A stretch of DNA of 64,000 bases from Haemophilus haemolyticus_L (lineage in GTDB: Bacteria > Pseudomonadota > Gammaproteobacteria > Enterobacterales > Pasteurellaceae): positions 8,664 to 72,663 of the forward strand of contig NZ_QQGY01000011.1 of assembly GCF_003490595.1 (NCBI RefSeq). Direction: 5' to 3'. The position numbers and the translations under genes are program-made. A model generated the notes under the pieces. The model was not told the DNA's origin and searched no databases. It saw only the letters and a list, made by a program, of their open reading frames with translations. Below are positions 18,031 through 25,778 of this stretch, piece after piece. Numbering within the stretch: position 1 is the stretch's first letter; each line of letters starts with the position of its first letter.

Positions 18031-18085
18031 GGTCTTATTCTGTCCTTTGCTTTCCGTTCTCTCCATTAATTGTAGGTATCTCTTA

Positions 18086-19606
18086 ATGGAACTTATCGAT
18101 TTTTCATCTTCAGTTTGGTCAATCATTCCGGCTTTATTGGCGATTGTCTTGGCCATTGCAACTCGTCGTGTATTGGTGTCTCTCAGTGCAGGGATTATTG
18201 TTGGTGCGTTAATGTTAGGTGGCTGGAATGTTGGCTCATCTTTCAGTTATCTATCAAGCAACGTGATTTCACTTGTTTATGCTGATGGCGCAATTAACTC
18301 TAATATGAACATTGTCTTGTTCTTATTATTGCTTGGTGTTTTAACCGCACTTTTAACTGTATCAGGCAGTAATCGTGCATTTGCTGAATGGGCACAAAAC
18401 CGTATTAAAGGTCGTCGTGGTGCTAAATTATTAGCTGCATCATTAGTTTTTGTTACTTTTATTGACGATTATTTCCACAGTCTTGCTGTAGGCGCAATTG
18501 CTCGTCCAGTGACAGACCGTTTTAAAGTTTCTCGTGCGAAACTTGCTTATATTTTGGATTCAACGGCTGCGCCGATGTGTGTAATGATGCCAGTTTCAAG
18601 TTGGGGCGCATACATTATTACCTTAGTAGGCGGTTTATTAGCGACTTATTCGATCACTGAATACACACCAATTGGTGCATTCGTGGCAATGAGCTCAATG
18701 AACTTCTATGCAATTTTCTCAATTATCATGGTGTTCTTTGTTGCATATTTTTCTTTCGATATTGCTTCAATGGCACGCCATGAAAAATTAGCTTTGGAAG
18801 ATTCTGAAAATGAATTAGAAGAAGAAACTGGTGCAAAAGGTCACGTACGTAATCTTGTATTGCCTATTTTAGTTTTAATTATTTCAACAGTTTCAATGAT
18901 GATTTACACGGGTGCAGATGCATTAGCAGCGGATGGAAAAGAATTTAGCATTCTAGGTGCATTTGAAAATACTGTTGTTGGAACTTCTTTAGTTGTTGGT
19001 GGTACTTGCTCTATTCTTGTTTCTACTTTATTAATTATTCTTGATCGTCAAGTCAGTGTTCCAGAATATGCACGCTCTTGGATTTCAGGTATTAAATCAA
19101 TGTCTGGTGCCATTGCGATTTTATTCTTTGCGTGGACAATTAATAAAGTCGTTGGGGATATGCAAACTGGTAAATATTTATCTTCTCTTGTTTCTGGTAA
19201 TATCCCAATGCAATTCTTACCAGTAATTTTATTTATTCTTGGTTCTGCAATGGCGTTCTCAACAGGTACGAGCTGGGGGACATTTGGCATTATGCTACCA
19301 ATTGCAGCGGCTATGGCTGCAAATGCGGCGCCAGAATTATTACTCCCTTGTTTATCAGCAGTAATGGCGGGAGCTGTATGTGGTGACCACTGTTCGCCAG
19401 TGTCGGATACAACGATTTTATCTTCAACTGGTGCAAAATGTAACCATATGGATCATGTGACTACTCAGCTTCCTTATGCTGCCACAGTTGCAACAGCGAC
19501 TTCTATTGGTTACATTGTGGTAGGGTTTACTTATTCAGGTTTAGCTGGTTTTGCTGCGACAGCGATTTCATTATTTTTAATCGTATTTGCAGTGAAAAAA
19601 CGTTAA
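18086..19606 (+). CDS. lysW: NhaC-family lysine transporter LysW
   Basis: Inner-membrane permease of the NhaC antiporter superfamily with about 11-12 hydrophobic helices. The lysine riboswitch in its leader indicates lysine uptake rather than Na+/H+ exchange, matching the LysW proteins proposed by comparative genomics in Haemophilus, Vibrio and Shewanella. Family marks: FIDDYFHSLAVGAIARPVTDR, DSTAAPMCVMMPVSSWGAYI, FSTGTSWGTFGIMLPIAAAMA and GAVCGDHCSPVSDTTILSSTGA. I chose ATG 18086 (MELIDFSSSVWSI, 506 residues); an upstream start at 18047 would run through the riboswitch 3' flank. Substrate is inferred from the riboswitch. Confidence 0.9.
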   Translation: MELIDFSSSVWSIIPALLAIVLAIATRRVLVSLSAGIIVGALMLGGWNVGSSFSYLSSNVISLVYADGAINSNMNIVLFLLLLGVLTALLTVSGSNRAFAEWAQNRIKGRRGAKLLAASLVFVTFIDDYFHSLAVGAIARPVTDRFKVSRAKLAYILDSTAAPMCVMMPVSSWGAYIITLVGGLLATYSITEYTPIGAFVAMSSMNFYAIFSIIMVFFVAYFSFDIASMARHEKLALEDSENELEEETGAKGHVRNLVLPILVLIISTVSMMIYTGADALAADGKEFSILGAFENTVVGTSLVVGGTCSILVSTLLIILDRQVSVPEYARSWISGIKSMSGAIAILFFAWTINKVVGDMQTGKYLSSLVSGNIPMQFLPVILFILGSAMAFSTGTSWGTFGIMLPIAAAMAANAAPELLLPCLSAVMAGAVCGDHCSPVSDTTILSSTGAKCNHMDHVTTQLPYAATVATATSIGYIVVGFTYSGLAGFAATAISLFLIVFAVKKR

Positions 19607-19660
19607 AAATGTGATCTTGCTCAAGAATATAAATAAAATATAAAATTTTGGTAAGTTTAT

Positions 19661-19690
19661 AAAATGCGACATAAGGTCGCATTTTTTTAT
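19661..19690 (+). terminator. Rho-independent terminator after lysW
   Basis: Stem AAATGCGAC-ataag-GTCGCATTT followed by a run of T residues and TTAT, 55 bases after the lysW stop. Confidence 0.9.
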
Positions 19691-19783
19691 TTAAAAGTGT
19701 TATTTTTTTTATAAAAATCTGATTTTGTATTATTTCTTGATTTTTTATTCTGTTTTGTAGGTGTTTTTAGCCGTTATGTAGAC

Positions 19784-19833
19784 TAGACAAAAACTTTTTG
19801 CTTAGTATGATGTAAATCATTGATACAAATCAT
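19784..19833 (+). promoter_or_regulatory. Probable ilvIH promoter with tandem FNR/CRP-type half-dyads
   Basis: A sigma70-like pair TAGACA (19784) and TATGAT (19806) with 16-base spacing lies about 60 bases before ilvI. Overlapping and following the -10 are two abutting palindromes, ATGATGTAAATCAT (19807-19820) and TTGATACAAATCAT (19820-19833), each close to the FNR consensus TTGAT-N4-ATCAA. Placement at or downstream of the start point would favour repression. Weak sequence evidence; the factor is not certain. Confidence 0.45.
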
Positions 19834-19872
19834 GGGCACTTTTGAAAGTGCGGTGAATTTAAGGAGTAAAAA

Positions 19873-21594
19873 ATGAAGAAGTTATCTGGCGCAGAGATGG
19901 TCGTTCAATCTTTACGTGATGAAGGCGTAGAGTATTTATTTGGTTATCCAGGTGGGGCTGTATTAGATATTTATGATGCGATCCATACACTAGGTGGTAT
20001 TGAACATATTTTAGTTCGTCATGAACAAGCGGCTGTGCACATGGCGGATGGCTATGCACGTTCTACAGGTAAAGTTGGATGTGTGCTAGTGACTTCGGGG
20101 CCCGGAGCAACAAATGCAATCACTGGCATTTTAACGGCTTATACAGATTCCGTACCAATGGTCATTATTTCTGGTCAGGTCATGAGTAATTTAATTGGCC
20201 GAGATGCATTCCAAGAATGTGATATGGTGGGGATTTCTCGTCCAGTTGTGAAGCATAGCTTTATTGTCAAAAAAGCGGAAGATATTCCATCTATTTTGAA
20301 AAAAGCTTTTTATATTGCCTCAACTGGTCGTCCAGGTCCTGTTGTGGTGGATATTCCAAAAGATACCGTAAATCCGAATTTTAAATATCCTTATGAATAC
20401 CCTGAATCTGTAGAATTACGTTCTTATAATCCAACAGTAAATGGGCACAAAGGCCAAATTAAAAAAGCATTAAAAGCACTTTTAGTAGCGAAGAAACCAA
20501 TACTTTTCGTCGGTGGTGGTGCAATTGCTGCTGAATGTAGTCAACAGTTAATTCAGTTTGCACAACGTTTAAATTTGCCAATTACTTCATCATTAATGGG
20601 GTTAGGGGCTTATCCAAGTACAGATAAACAATTCCTTGGTATGTTAGGGATGCACGGTACTTTCGAAGCCAATACGGCAATGCACGAAAGTGATCTTATT
20701 TTAGGGATTGGCGTTCGTTTTGATGATCGCACAACAAATAATTTAGAAAAATATTGCCCAAATGCCAAAGTGATTCATATTGATATTGATCCAACCTCGA
20801 TTTCTAAAAATGTTCCAGCAGCGATTCCAATTGTCGGAAATGCGAAAAATGTCTTGGAAGAATTTTTGAGTTTATTGAATGAAGAGGGATTGAAATCTCA
20901 AACAGATCTTGAAAGTTGGTGGCAAGAAATCAACCAATGGAAAGCAAAAAAATGTTTGGAATTTGACCGCACTTCTAGCGTGATTAAACCACAACAAGTT
21001 ATGGAAGCGGTATATCGTCTTACTAAAGGACAGGCGTATGTGGCTTCTGATGTAGGGCAACATCAAATGTTTGCTGCGTTACATTATCCGTTCGATGAGC
21101 CTCGTCATTGGATTAACTCTGGTGGCGCGGGCACCATGGGATTTGGTTTACCCGCTGCATTGGGCGTGAAATTGGCTCATCCGGAAGGAACAGTTGTTTG
21201 TGTTACTGGCGATGGAAGTATTCAAATGAATATTCAAGAGCTTTCTACCGCAACCCAATATGGTATTCCTATTGTTATTATTTGTTTGAATAATCATTTC
21301 TTAGGAATGGTAAAACAATGGCAAGATTTGATTTATTCAGGTCGCCATTCGCAAACCTATATGAATTCCTTGCCTGATTTTGTGAAATTGGCAGAATCTT
21401 ACGGTCACGTAGGAATAAAAATTGCTACGCCCGACGAACTTGAAAGTAAATTGCAAGAAGCCCTCAGCATTAAAAATAAATTAGTATTTGTGGATATTAA
21501 TGTAGATGAATCTGAGCATGTGTATCCAATGCAAATTCGTGGCGGCGCAATGAATGAAATGATTTTAAGTAAACCTCAAGAGGAGACAAACTAA
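19873..21594 (+). CDS. ilvI: Acetolactate synthase III, large catalytic subunit
   Basis: ThDP-dependent acetohydroxyacid synthase, first common step of valine, leucine and isoleucine synthesis. The catalytic glutamate lies in LVRHEQAAVHMADGYAR; the ThDP/Mg motif is GDGSIQMNIQELSTATQYGIPIVIICLNN; the FAD-binding middle domain has GMLGMHGTFEAN and IGVRFDDRTT. 573 residues. AAGGAG ribosome site 7 bases before ATG. Overlaps ilvH by one base, so the subunits are translationally coupled. Lrp, the usual activator of ilvIH, is encoded about 10 kb upstream. Confidence 0.97.
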   Translation: MKKLSGAEMVVQSLRDEGVEYLFGYPGGAVLDIYDAIHTLGGIEHILVRHEQAAVHMADGYARSTGKVGCVLVTSGPGATNAITGILTAYTDSVPMVIISGQVMSNLIGRDAFQECDMVGISRPVVKHSFIVKKAEDIPSILKKAFYIASTGRPGPVVVDIPKDTVNPNFKYPYEYPESVELRSYNPTVNGHKGQIKKALKALLVAKKPILFVGGGAIAAECSQQLIQFAQRLNLPITSSLMGLGAYPSTDKQFLGMLGMHGTFEANTAMHESDLILGIGVRFDDRTTNNLEKYCPNAKVIHIDIDPTSISKNVPAAIPIVGNAKNVLEEFLSLLNEEGLKSQTDLESWWQEINQWKAKKCLEFDRTSSVIKPQQVMEAVYRLTKGQAYVASDVGQHQMFAALHYPFDEPRHWINSGGAGTMGFGLPAALGVKLAHPEGTVVCVTGDGSIQMNIQELSTATQYGIPIVIICLNNHFLGMVKQWQDLIYSGRHSQTYMNSLPDFVKLAESYGHVGIKIATPDELESKLQEALSIKNKLVFVDINVDESEHVYPMQIRGGAMNEMILSKPQEETN

Positions 21595-22085
21595 TGCGTA
21601 GAATTTTATCTGTTTTACTCGAAAATGAGTCCGGTGCTTTATCGCGTGTTGTTGGTTTATTCTCCCAACGTGCCTTTAATATTGAAAGTTTGACGGTGGC
21701 GCCAACGGATGATCCAACACTTTCTCGAATGACTATTGAAGCAGTGGGCGATGCTCAAGTATTGGAACAAATTGAGAAACAACTCCATAAATTAGTGGAT
21801 GTGTTTAAAGTGATTAACTTGAGTGAGCAAGAGCATATAGTCCGTGAAATTGTTTTAGCGAAAGTAAGAGCAGTGGGTTCATCTCGCGATGAGATTAAAC
21901 GTTTAGCCGATATTTTCCGTGGTCAAATTGTAGATGTCACACCTAAATCTTATACGATCCAATTAAGTGGAACAAAAGACAAAATTGACGCATTTATTTC
22001 TGCGTTGAAAGAAGAAACCACATTGTTGGAAATTGTTCGTTCTGGATTGATTAGTGTGTCTCGTGGAGAAAAGAATATTCTCTAA
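21594..22085 (+). CDS. ilvH: Acetolactate synthase III, small regulatory subunit
   Basis: Regulatory subunit that stimulates IlvI and confers valine feedback inhibition. N-terminal ACT domain MRRILSVLLENESGALSRVVGLFSQRAFNIESLTVAPT with the glycine and asparagine residues that form the valine site, then the C-terminal ACT-like domain (FRGQIVDVTPKSYTIQLSGTKDKIDAFISAL). 163 residues, same as E. coli IlvH. ATG overlaps the ilvI stop. Followed by an inverted USS terminator. Confidence 0.96.
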   Translation: MRRILSVLLENESGALSRVVGLFSQRAFNIESLTVAPTDDPTLSRMTIEAVGDAQVLEQIEKQLHKLVDVFKVINLSEQEHIVREIVLAKVRAVGSSRDEIKRLADIFRGQIVDVTPKSYTIQLSGTKDKIDAFISALKEETTLLEIVRSGLISVSRGEKNIL

Positions 22086-22095
22086 AGTAGGGGCG

Positions 22096-22136
22096 TAAAG
22101 TGCGGAAATATTGTAATAGAATCTTACCGCACTTTA
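22096..22136 (+). terminator. USS-dyad terminator after ilvH
   Basis: TAAAGTGCGG and CCGCACTTTA form a 10-bp stem around a 21-base loop, 11 bases after the ilvH stop. The T run is weak, so efficiency is uncertain. Confidence 0.6.
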
Positions 22137-22173
22137 TTCGAAATATATTTGTTTTTAGTTTTTTTATAAAAAA

Positions 22174-22240
22174 ATCGTGACCAAGTTCACAAATCTAAAA
22201 ATATGTATTTGCATAACTGATCGGATTTCTTTATTCTGAA
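22174..22240 (+). promoter_or_regulatory. CRP-type class I promoter for a putative small RNA
   Basis: A CRP-like site GTGA-ccaagt-TCAC(A) at 22177-22190 is centred about 60-61 bases before the predicted start at about 22244, the class I spacing. The core promoter is TTGCAT at 22209-22214, a 17-base spacer, and TATTCT at 22232-22237. It lies after the ilvH terminator, so it is unlikely to serve ilvH, and argS runs the other way; the only downstream element is the terminator at 22296. Confidence 0.6.
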
Positions 22241-22243
22241 ACC

Positions 22244-22320
22244 ACTAAAAACAAGTGCTATCTTAAATAGCCGACATCTATTTTGCTTTCCGAGTAGTGC
22301 CCCATTGGGGCACTTTTTTT
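22244..22320 (+). ncRNA. Putative CRP-regulated small RNA between ilvH and argS
   Basis: About 75 nucleotides between a good promoter and a strong terminator with no open reading frame of note. Inside is a small hairpin (GCTAT-cttaa-ATAGC near 22258-22272), an unpaired pyrimidine-rich middle (CTATTTTGCTTTCC), and a terminal stem AGTGCCCC-att-GGGGCACT at 22296-22314 ending in a T tract, the layout of Hfq-dependent sRNAs. I recognise no known family (not Spot 42, CyaR, RyhB, GcvB or FnrS). Expression and targets are unknown; if the CRP site works it would respond to carbon state. Confidence 0.55.
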
Positions 22321-22338
22321 ATTCTGTAAATAAGCATA

Positions 22339-22368
22339 AAAAATCCCTTTCGTAAGAAAGGGATTTTA
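22339..22368. terminator. Terminator of argS (possibly bidirectional)
   Basis: AAAATCCCTTT-cgtaag-AAAGGGATTTT forms an 11-bp stem just after the argS stop; on the minus strand it is followed by TTTATGC and the loop is short. It is symmetrical enough to act on plus-strand read-through as well. Confidence 0.8.
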
Positions 22369-22378
22369 ATTATCTAAA

Positions 22379-24112
22379 TTACATTTTTTCTACGGTTTTA
22401 ATACCGAGTAACTCTAAACCTTGTTTTAAGGTTTTTTCCGTTAATAATGCCAATTTCAAACGGCTTAATTTTACGGACTCATCTTCAGCATTTAAAATTG
22501 GGCAATGCTCATAGAATGACGAGAATATGCCTGCTAGTTCGTATAAATAAGCACAAAGCACGTGTGGTGTGCCTTCTTTTCCGACAGTTTGCACCGCTTC
22601 TTCAAATTGTAGTAGTTTAATTGCAAGCGCTCTTTCTTTATCCTCTTCAAGCGTTAAAGGTGCAGCCAAAAGTGCGGTCGAATTTATATCTGTTTTATTA
22701 AAGATCGAACGAATTCGAGTATAGGCATATTGCATATAAGGTGCAGTGTTACCTTCAAAGCTTAACATATTATCCCAATCAAAAACGTAATCAGTAGTAC
22801 GGTTTTTGGAGAGATCCGAATATTTCACCGCACCAATACCGACAGCCTCAATCACAGCTTCTTTTTCATCATTAGATAAATTTGTATTTTTTTCATTAAT
22901 TAATACAGTGGCGCGTTCAATGGCTTCATCTAATAGATCGGCTAATTTCACCGTGCCACCAGTACGGGTTTTAAATGGTTTGCCATCTTTACCAAGCATC
23001 ATCCCAAAGTTTTTATGCTCTAAAGAAAAACTGTCTGGTACATAACCTGCTTTACGAGTAATTAACCAAGCTTGTTGCATATGTTGGCTTTGGCGAGTAT
23101 CTGAAAAAACAAGTGCGCGATCAGCTTTTAATGTTTCATAACGATATTTTGCTGCAGCAATATCGGTTGTAGTGTAAAGGAACCCGCCGTCTTTTTTCTG
23201 AACAATCACGCCCATTGGGTCGCCTTCTTTATTTTTGAATTCATCCAAATAAACAACCAGTGCACCATCATCTTCTACAGCTAAGCCTTGTTTTTTAAGA
23301 TCTTCTACGATGCTTGGTAACATTGGATTATAAAGACTTTCACCCATCACATCTTTTTCGGTTAAAGTCACATTCAAGCGATCATAGTTGTGCTGATTTT
23401 GTTGCATCGTGATGTCAACTAAACGTTTCCACATAGCTCGACAATATTCATCACCACCTTGTAATTTCACGACATAATTACGCGCTTTTTCTGCGAAAAC
23501 TTCATCTTCATCGTAGTGTTTTTTGGCTTCTCGATAAAAGGCTTCAAGATCTTGTAATTCCATTTCACTGGCATGTTCATTTTGCATTTTTTCAAGATAA
23601 GCAATAAGCATTCCGAATTGCGTTCCCCAGTCACCAACATGGTTTGCACGAATGACATTGTGACCTAAAAATTCCAGGGTTCTCACAACCGCATCACCAA
23701 TGATAGTAGAGCGCAAGTGACCTACATGCATTTCTTTTGCTACGTTTGGCGATGAATAATCAATTACGACAGTTTGTTTATTAGTAGCTTGAATACCTAA
23801 ATTTTTTTGGGAAAGGGCTGTTGAAACTTCACTTGTTAGCCAAGTTGGATTTAAGAAAATATTAATAAAGCCCGGTCCTGCGATTTCTAATTTTTCTGCA
23901 ATATCAGATAGTTGAGCATTATCTAAAACTTTTTGAGCAAATTCTCGTGGATTTAAACCTAATTTTTTTGCCGCAGCCATAATGCCATTGGCTTGATAAT
24001 CGCCAAATTGTGGTTTTCCTGATTGACGAACAAGCGCATCGCAAGATTGATCTGCTCCAGCAAGAATCATAGCTTGTTTGATTTTGTCGGATAAAATAGA
24101 TTGAATATTCAC
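22379..24112 (-). CDS. argS: Arginyl-tRNA synthetase
   Basis: Class I aminoacyl-tRNA synthetase charging tRNA-Arg. N-terminal Arg-S domain (residues 1-85), HIGH-type motif in SSPNVAKEMHVGHLRSTIIGD, the KMSKS-equivalent region GKPFKTRTGGTVKL, and C-terminal anticodon-binding domain ending LLGIKTVEKM. Start: a GTG at 24112 preceded by AGGA gives MNIQSILSDKIKQ and the usual 577 residues; the ATG at 24130 would add MNIGKN and lacks a better ribosome site. The stop is close to a strong terminator. Confidence 0.97.
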   Translation of the reverse strand: MNIQSILSDKIKQAMILAGADQSCDALVRQSGKPQFGDYQANGIMAAAKKLGLNPREFAQKVLDNAQLSDIAEKLEIAGPGFINIFLNPTWLTSEVSTALSQKNLGIQATNKQTVVIDYSSPNVAKEMHVGHLRSTIIGDAVVRTLEFLGHNVIRANHVGDWGTQFGMLIAYLEKMQNEHASEMELQDLEAFYREAKKHYDEDEVFAEKARNYVVKLQGGDEYCRAMWKRLVDITMQQNQHNYDRLNVTLTEKDVMGESLYNPMLPSIVEDLKKQGLAVEDDGALVVYLDEFKNKEGDPMGVIVQKKDGGFLYTTTDIAAAKYRYETLKADRALVFSDTRQSQHMQQAWLITRKAGYVPDSFSLEHKNFGMMLGKDGKPFKTRTGGTVKLADLLDEAIERATVLINEKNTNLSNDEKEAVIEAVGIGAVKYSDLSKNRTTDYVFDWDNMLSFEGNTAPYMQYAYTRIRSIFNKTDINSTALLAAPLTLEEDKERALAIKLLQFEEAVQTVGKEGTPHVLCAYLYELAGIFSSFYEHCPILNAEDESVKLSRLKLALLTEKTLKQGLELLGIKTVEKM

Positions 24113-24191
24113 GTTTTTTCCTATGTTCAAATTGAATAATGAAAATAATCGGCTATGATACCGTTCTTTATGAGTTTCTCAAAGGGACAAA

Positions 24192-24761
24192 ATGACAAAT
24201 TTACAGGAAAAATCACCCGCACTTTTTTCTGATTTGGCGGAATTTGAAAAAAAAATTCAACAATTAGCTCAAATGATGTCAATTGATTTTTCAAATTATG
24301 AAATCGATCACCTTGCTGTGCGTGTGAATAATGAACAAAATGCAAAAGACTGGCTGACACTTTTATTGAAATACGGTAGAATTTTGTCTGATAATGTTGT
24401 CAACGGACGTAAGATTTATCTAATTCAGTTAGAAAAAGCAGTGAAATTCGCTAATCAGTTCGTTGATGTTATTGAACTTCCGTTCCCTAAAAATAAGCAG
24501 TATCCCGTAGAAGGTTGGGAGCATATTGAGGTTGTTATGCCATTTTTACCGAATGAATCGATAAATGAATGGGGACAGCGTATTAATATGCATTTTTTAT
24601 GGAGCGAATTAACTCAATTAACCATTAAAGTGAGCGAGCCTAAAGTGGATGGTGAGAGATTGCCTAATCCATCTATTGCAGTAAGTTTTGTTGATAAGAC
24701 ATCAAATCATACTTGTATTAAGGTTCATCCTTATTCTATAAAGAAAATACTCGAGGTTTAG
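24192..24761 (+). CDS. YecM-like VOC-fold protein
   Basis: A 189-residue cytoplasmic protein of the YecM family, with the vicinal-oxygen-chelate fold. Family marks: SNYEIDHLAVRVNNEQNAKDW, the NGRKIYLIQL strand, and VIELPFPKNKQYPVEGWEHIEVVMP with the metal-ligand-like H and E residues. Substrate and reaction are unknown. Divergent from argS with an 80-base gap holding both promoters; the downstream lipoprotein gene starts 5 bases after its stop. In E. coli yecM also lies beside argS, so context supports the call. Confidence 0.85.
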   Translation: MTNLQEKSPALFSDLAEFEKKIQQLAQMMSIDFSNYEIDHLAVRVNNEQNAKDWLTLLLKYGRILSDNVVNGRKIYLIQLEKAVKFANQFVDVIELPFPKNKQYPVEGWEHIEVVMPFLPNESINEWGQRINMHFLWSELTQLTIKVSEPKVDGERLPNPSIAVSFVDKTSNHTCIKVHPYSIKKILEV

Positions 24762-24765
24762 CAAA

Positions 24766-25062
24766 ATGAAAAAATTATCTCTTGCATTAGCGGTTTTAGC
24801 AGCTGTAGGTTTAAGCGCTTGTTCTTCTTTCCAAAAAGATGAAAATGCTTATAAAGGTCAAATCGTTTTTAGCCAAATGGACGGTGAAAATCTTAAATTA
24901 ACCATCCGTAAAAATGATTGTTCAGGTAATCAACAAGAAGGTGAGCAAGTTGTGCTTACTCACAAGTATGATTCAACCTTAGTTGTGGGTGCTTGTGTTT
25001 TAGTATCAGAGAATGGTAATACTAAAAATATTTCAACTTTCTCTCCAAGAAATCCACTTTAA
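24766..25062 (+). CDS. Small conserved lipoprotein
   Basis: 98 residues: signal peptide MKKLSLALAVLAAVGLSAC with lipobox LSAC, then a short beta-rich domain with two further cysteines (NDCSG and GACVL) that may form a disulfide. The residue after the lipobox cysteine is Ser, predicting outer-membrane sorting. Function not recognised. It lies between the yecM-like gene and pcp; the same-strand spacing (5 and 29 bases) suggests a short operon of envelope genes. Confidence 0.8.
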   Translation: MKKLSLALAVLAAVGLSACSSFQKDENAYKGQIVFSQMDGENLKLTIRKNDCSGNQQEGEQVVLTHKYDSTLVVGACVLVSENGNTKNISTFSPRNPL

Positions 25063-25091
25063 TTACTTTCTGTAAATAAGGAGCGTAATAT

Positions 25092-25556
25092 ATGAAAAAG
25101 ACAACAGTAGCTTTTGCATTGTTAGTCGCCTTTAGCGTAACAGGTTGTGCGAATACCGATATTTTCAGCGGTGATGTTTATAGCGCATCTCAAGCTAAAG
25201 AAGCTCGTTCAATTACTCATGGTACAATTGTTTCTGTGCGTCCCGTTAAGATCCAAGCAGATAATCAAGGCGTAATTGGTACGCTTGGTGGCGGTGCTTT
25301 AGGTGGTATTGCAGGTAGTGCAATTGGCGGTGGTCGTGGTCAAGCTATTGCAGCAGTAGTTGGCGCGATCGGCGGTGCAGTAGCTGGAAGCAAAATCGAA
25401 GAAAAAATGAGCCAAGTAAACGGTGCTGAACTTGTAATTAAGAAAGATGATGGTCAAGAAATCGTTGTCGTTCAAAAGGCTGACAGCAGTTTTGTAGCTG
25501 GTCGCCGAGTTCGTATTGTTGGTGGTGGCTCAAACTTAAATGTTTCTGTGCTATAA
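25092..25556 (+). CDS. pcp: Outer-membrane lipoprotein Pcp (SlyB family)
   Basis: SlyB/Pcp-type outer-membrane lipoprotein. Signal peptide MKKTTVAFALLVAFSVTGC with lipobox VTGC; the mature part has the glycine-zipper transmembrane-like segment GTLGGGALGGIAGSAIGGG and VVGAIGGAVAGSKIEEKM, flanked by beta strands ending FVAGRRVRIVGGG. 154 residues and near identity with the H. influenzae Pcp protein as I recall it. SlyB in enterobacteria belongs to the PhoPQ regulon and stabilises the outer membrane; whether that holds here is not visible. Confidence 0.93.
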   Translation: MKKTTVAFALLVAFSVTGCANTDIFSGDVYSASQAKEARSITHGTIVSVRPVKIQADNQGVIGTLGGGALGGIAGSAIGGGRGQAIAAVVGAIGGAVAGSKIEEKMSQVNGAELVIKKDDGQEIVVVQKADSSFVAGRRVRIVGGGSNLNVSVL

Positions 25557-25587
25557 CTAATAGCGTTAACGTCTAATATATTATTAA

Positions 25588-25622
25588 TCAGCGTCTTAAT
25601 CAGTTAAGGCGCTGATTTTTTA
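25588..25622 (+). terminator. Rho-independent terminator after pcp
   Basis: TCAGCGTCTTAA-tcag-TTAAGGCGCTGA, a 12-base stem with one G-T pair, followed by TTTTTTATT. Confidence 0.88.
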
Positions 25623-25693
25623 TTATTAAAAATAAAAAAAAACAATCAATTAAAAATTTTTACGTCTATTCATAACATCTTAAAGATAAATTT

Positions 25694-25735
25694 AAAGGAC
25701 TAAATCCTATAATAAATAAGGAATTTAGTCCTTTA
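25694..25735. terminator. Terminator of pgi (bidirectional form)
   Basis: AAAGGACTAAATCC and GGAATTTAGTCCTTT form a long stem around a 12-base AT loop, 45 bases past the pgi stop. On the minus strand it is followed by AAATTTATCTTTA, a modest U tract. Confidence 0.65.
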
Positions 25736-25778
25736 TATAAAATTATAATTGCTTAAATATTTTATATTAAATAAACAA

